Shown here piece by piece: positions 5,000-6,374 of a stretch of DNA of 6,374 bases. Both the position numbers and the translations under genes were made by a program. How positions within the stretch are numbered: the stretch's first letter is position 1; each line of letters starts with the position of its first letter. Source of the DNA: Treponema sp. (GTDB lineage Bacteria > Spirochaetota > Spirochaetia > Treponematales > Breznakiellaceae); the NCBI GenBank assembly GCA_009776715.1, contig WRNF01000119.1, positions 1-6,374 on the forward strand, in the 5' to 3' direction. Below the pieces are notes generated by a model that was not told where the DNA came from, did not search any database, and saw only the letters and a list, made by a program, of their open reading frames with translations.

Positions 5000-6374
5000 A
5001 TGAAAACCGTTTGCGGCATTGATCTAGGAACCCAGAGCTGTAAAATAGTCATTTATGATTACGAGAAAAAGCATATTGCTGCCCAGTCATCGTTTCCCGT
5101 TGATTTGATTGCAAAAAACGATGGCACAAGGGAACAAAAAACCGAATGGTATGATGAAGCCCTAAAAAATTGTTTTAGCGTAATTGAACCGGAAATTAAG
5201 CAAAGCATTGCTGCAATCGGTGTTTCCGGCCATCAGCACAGCCTTGTGCCGCTCGATGAAAATGGAAAAGCAGTGTACAACGTGAAACTGTGGTGCGACA
5301 CCTCCACCGCGGCTGAATGTGAGGAGCTTAGCAAAATGGCAGGCGGCGAGAAAAAAATCATCGCAGCGGCCGGGCTTCCCATGCGGCCTGGCTACACAGC
5401 GCCAAAAATTCAGTGGCTAAAAAACCATAAACCAAAAGCCTTTGCAAGGTTACGCCATATTCTTTTGCCGCATAATTATATCAATTTTTTGCTAACAGGA
5501 AAATTTACCGCTGAATACGGCGATGCTTCGGGAACGGCGCTGTTCGATGTCCGCAAACGTAAATGGGCAAAAAATATTTGCACGCTTATTTCGCCGGAGC
5601 TTGATGCTTTGCTGCCCCAATTAATTGAACCGGATTTGCCGGCAGGCAGGATATGCAAAGCCGCAGCTTTGCAGTATGCCATTCCCGAAGGAGCAATAGC
5701 CGCTTCCGGCGGCGGCGACAATATGATGAGCGCTATCGGAACAGGCGCTGTGCAGAACGGCATTCTTGCCATGAGCCTGGGAACTTCAGGCACGCTGTTT
5801 GGCTTTTCCGATACGCCGGTGATTGATCCGGAAGGAAATCTTGCGGCATTCTGCTCGTCAACAGGCGGCTGGCTGCCCCTGCTGTGTACAATGAACTGCA
5901 CTGCGGCTAGCGAGGAATTCCGCGCCCTGTTTGGGCTGGATGTTCAGGCATTCAATGCAGAAGCGGCCAAAGCTCCTGTTGGAGCAGACGGCATTATAGT
6001 TTTGCCTTTTTTTAACGGGGAGCGCACCCCCAACCTGCCCCACGGCAAAGCAAGCATTCATGGCATTACTGCGGCAAATTTCAAAAAAGAAAACCTTGCC
6101 CGCGCCGCCCTTGAATCGGCCATTTTTGGAATGAGGATGGGGCTTGAAACATTCGCAAAACTGGGATTTAAGGCAAAAGAGTTACGCCTAACAGGCGGAG
6201 GCGCAAAAAGCCCGCTGTGGCAACAAATAACGGCTAATGTTATGAATCTGCCGGTGCGTGTCCCTGCCAGCACGGAATCTGCCGCAATGGGAGCGGCAAT
6301 TCAGGCGTTGTGGTGCCTGCATAACGACTCACCCGAAAGCAATGGCAAAAAAAATTCCATTAAAAAAATTACTG
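5000..6374 (+). CDS. xylB: Xylulokinase (FGGY family), 3'-partial
   Basis: 458 codons are visible before the window ends in frame; family members run to about 490-515 residues, so only the C-terminal tail is missing. The enzyme phosphorylates D-xylulose with ATP to D-xylulose 5-phosphate, feeding xylose into the pentose phosphate pathway in the cytoplasm. Visible motifs: the N-terminal phosphate loop GIDLGTQSCK (6-15, Asp8), the SGHQHS substrate motif (76-81) followed by a KLWCDT stretch as in xylulokinases, the catalytic base Asp240 in SGGGDN, SLGTSGT (259-265), and the FGGY C-domain nucleotide loop TGGGAKSPLW (398-407) with ESAAMGAA (426-433). The Gly-His-Gln-His-Ser form replaces the Gly-Gln-Met-His-Gly of E. 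coli XylB. G+C is much higher than in the preceding cassette (38 and 35 of 60 in two sampled lines). No xylA or transporter is visible, so specificity for another ketose is not excluded. Confidence 0.87.
   Translation, partial: MKTVCGIDLGTQSCKIVIYDYEKKHIAAQSSFPVDLIAKNDGTREQKTEWYDEALKNCFSVIEPEIKQSIAAIGVSGHQHSLVPLDENGKAVYNVKLWCDTSTAAECEELSKMAGGEKKIIAAAGLPMRPGYTAPKIQWLKNHKPKAFARLRHILLPHNYINFLLTGKFTAEYGDASGTALFDVRKRKWAKNICTLISPELDALLPQLIEPDLPAGRICKAAALQYAIPEGAIAASGGGDNMMSAIGTGAVQNGILAMSLGTSGTLFGFSDTPVIDPEGNLAAFCSSTGGWLPLLCTMNCTAASEEFRALFGLDVQAFNAEAAKAPVGADGIIVLPFFNGERTPNLPHGKASIHGITAANFKKENLARAALESAIFGMRMGLETFAKLGFKAKELRLTGGGAKSPLWQQITANVMNLPVRVPASTESAAMGAAIQALWCLHNDSPESNGKKNSIKKIT

Noticed and set aside
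5476..5901. 141-codon open frame on the minus strand inside xylB, with two smaller ones further along
   Set aside because: The + strand encodes a well-conserved FGGY kinase here; the GC-rich codons of xylB open the antisense frame by chance and the product resembles no protein I know.
1..6374. CRISPR array, tRNA, rRNA or riboswitch
   Set aside because: No regularly spaced repeats, tRNA-like cloverleaf with CCA-side features, rRNA segments or recognisable riboswitch cores were seen on either strand.

Overview
The window is a moderately AT-rich bacterial segment carrying five genes, all on the + strand. The organism is probably a spirochaete of the Treponema type. This is an inference from the first gene: a large repeat-built lipoprotein whose N-terminal style (an Arg-Thr-Leu-Phe-Pro stretch followed by Phe-x-x-Tyr-Glu-Leu-Thr-Phe) resembles, from memory, lipoproteins common in gut treponemes. 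No rRNA, tRNA or marker gene is present to confirm it.

Layout: (1) Bases 1-2034 hold the 3' part of a secreted lipoprotein with five tandem beta-type repeats of about 86-98 residues. Its lipobox Gly-Cys lies at the very first bases of the window. (2) A gap of 323 bases contains a strong intrinsic terminator, a short GTGCC/GGCAC palindrome and a probable promoter. (3) Bases 2358-2942 encode PgsA, the phosphatidylglycerophosphate synthase of membrane lipid synthesis. (4) A short gap made almost entirely of two abutting dyads overlaps a good sigma70-like promoter and leads to a two-gene cassette. The cassette encodes an ABC/OLD-like ATPase (3001-4254) and, 7 bases later, an unrecognised Cys-containing 205-residue protein (4262-4879). 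(5) A 120-base gap holds a tandem 13-base direct repeat abutting a consensus -35 box. It leads into xylulokinase xylB (5000 to the window end, C-terminus cut off).

Only the ATPase and the 205-residue protein look functionally coupled. They are tightly spaced, clearly more AT-rich than xylB, and flanked by housekeeping and metabolic genes, which is how small acquired anti-phage or conflict modules often look. The ATPase has complete Walker A, signature, Walker B and His-switch motifs but lacks the C-terminal TOPRIM nuclease of classical OLD proteins. Any effector activity would therefore have to come from the partner, whose function I cannot assign. This is the best candidate here for an undescribed system, but nothing in the sequence proves a defence role.

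A second theme is transcription. Both pgsA and the ATPase gene lack a visible Shine-Dalgarno sequence and have a -35/-10 pair whose predicted transcription start falls on or within about 2 bases of the ATG. This suggests leaderless mRNAs. The 205-residue gene has a weak Shine-Dalgarno sequence, and xylB has a good one at unusually long spacing.
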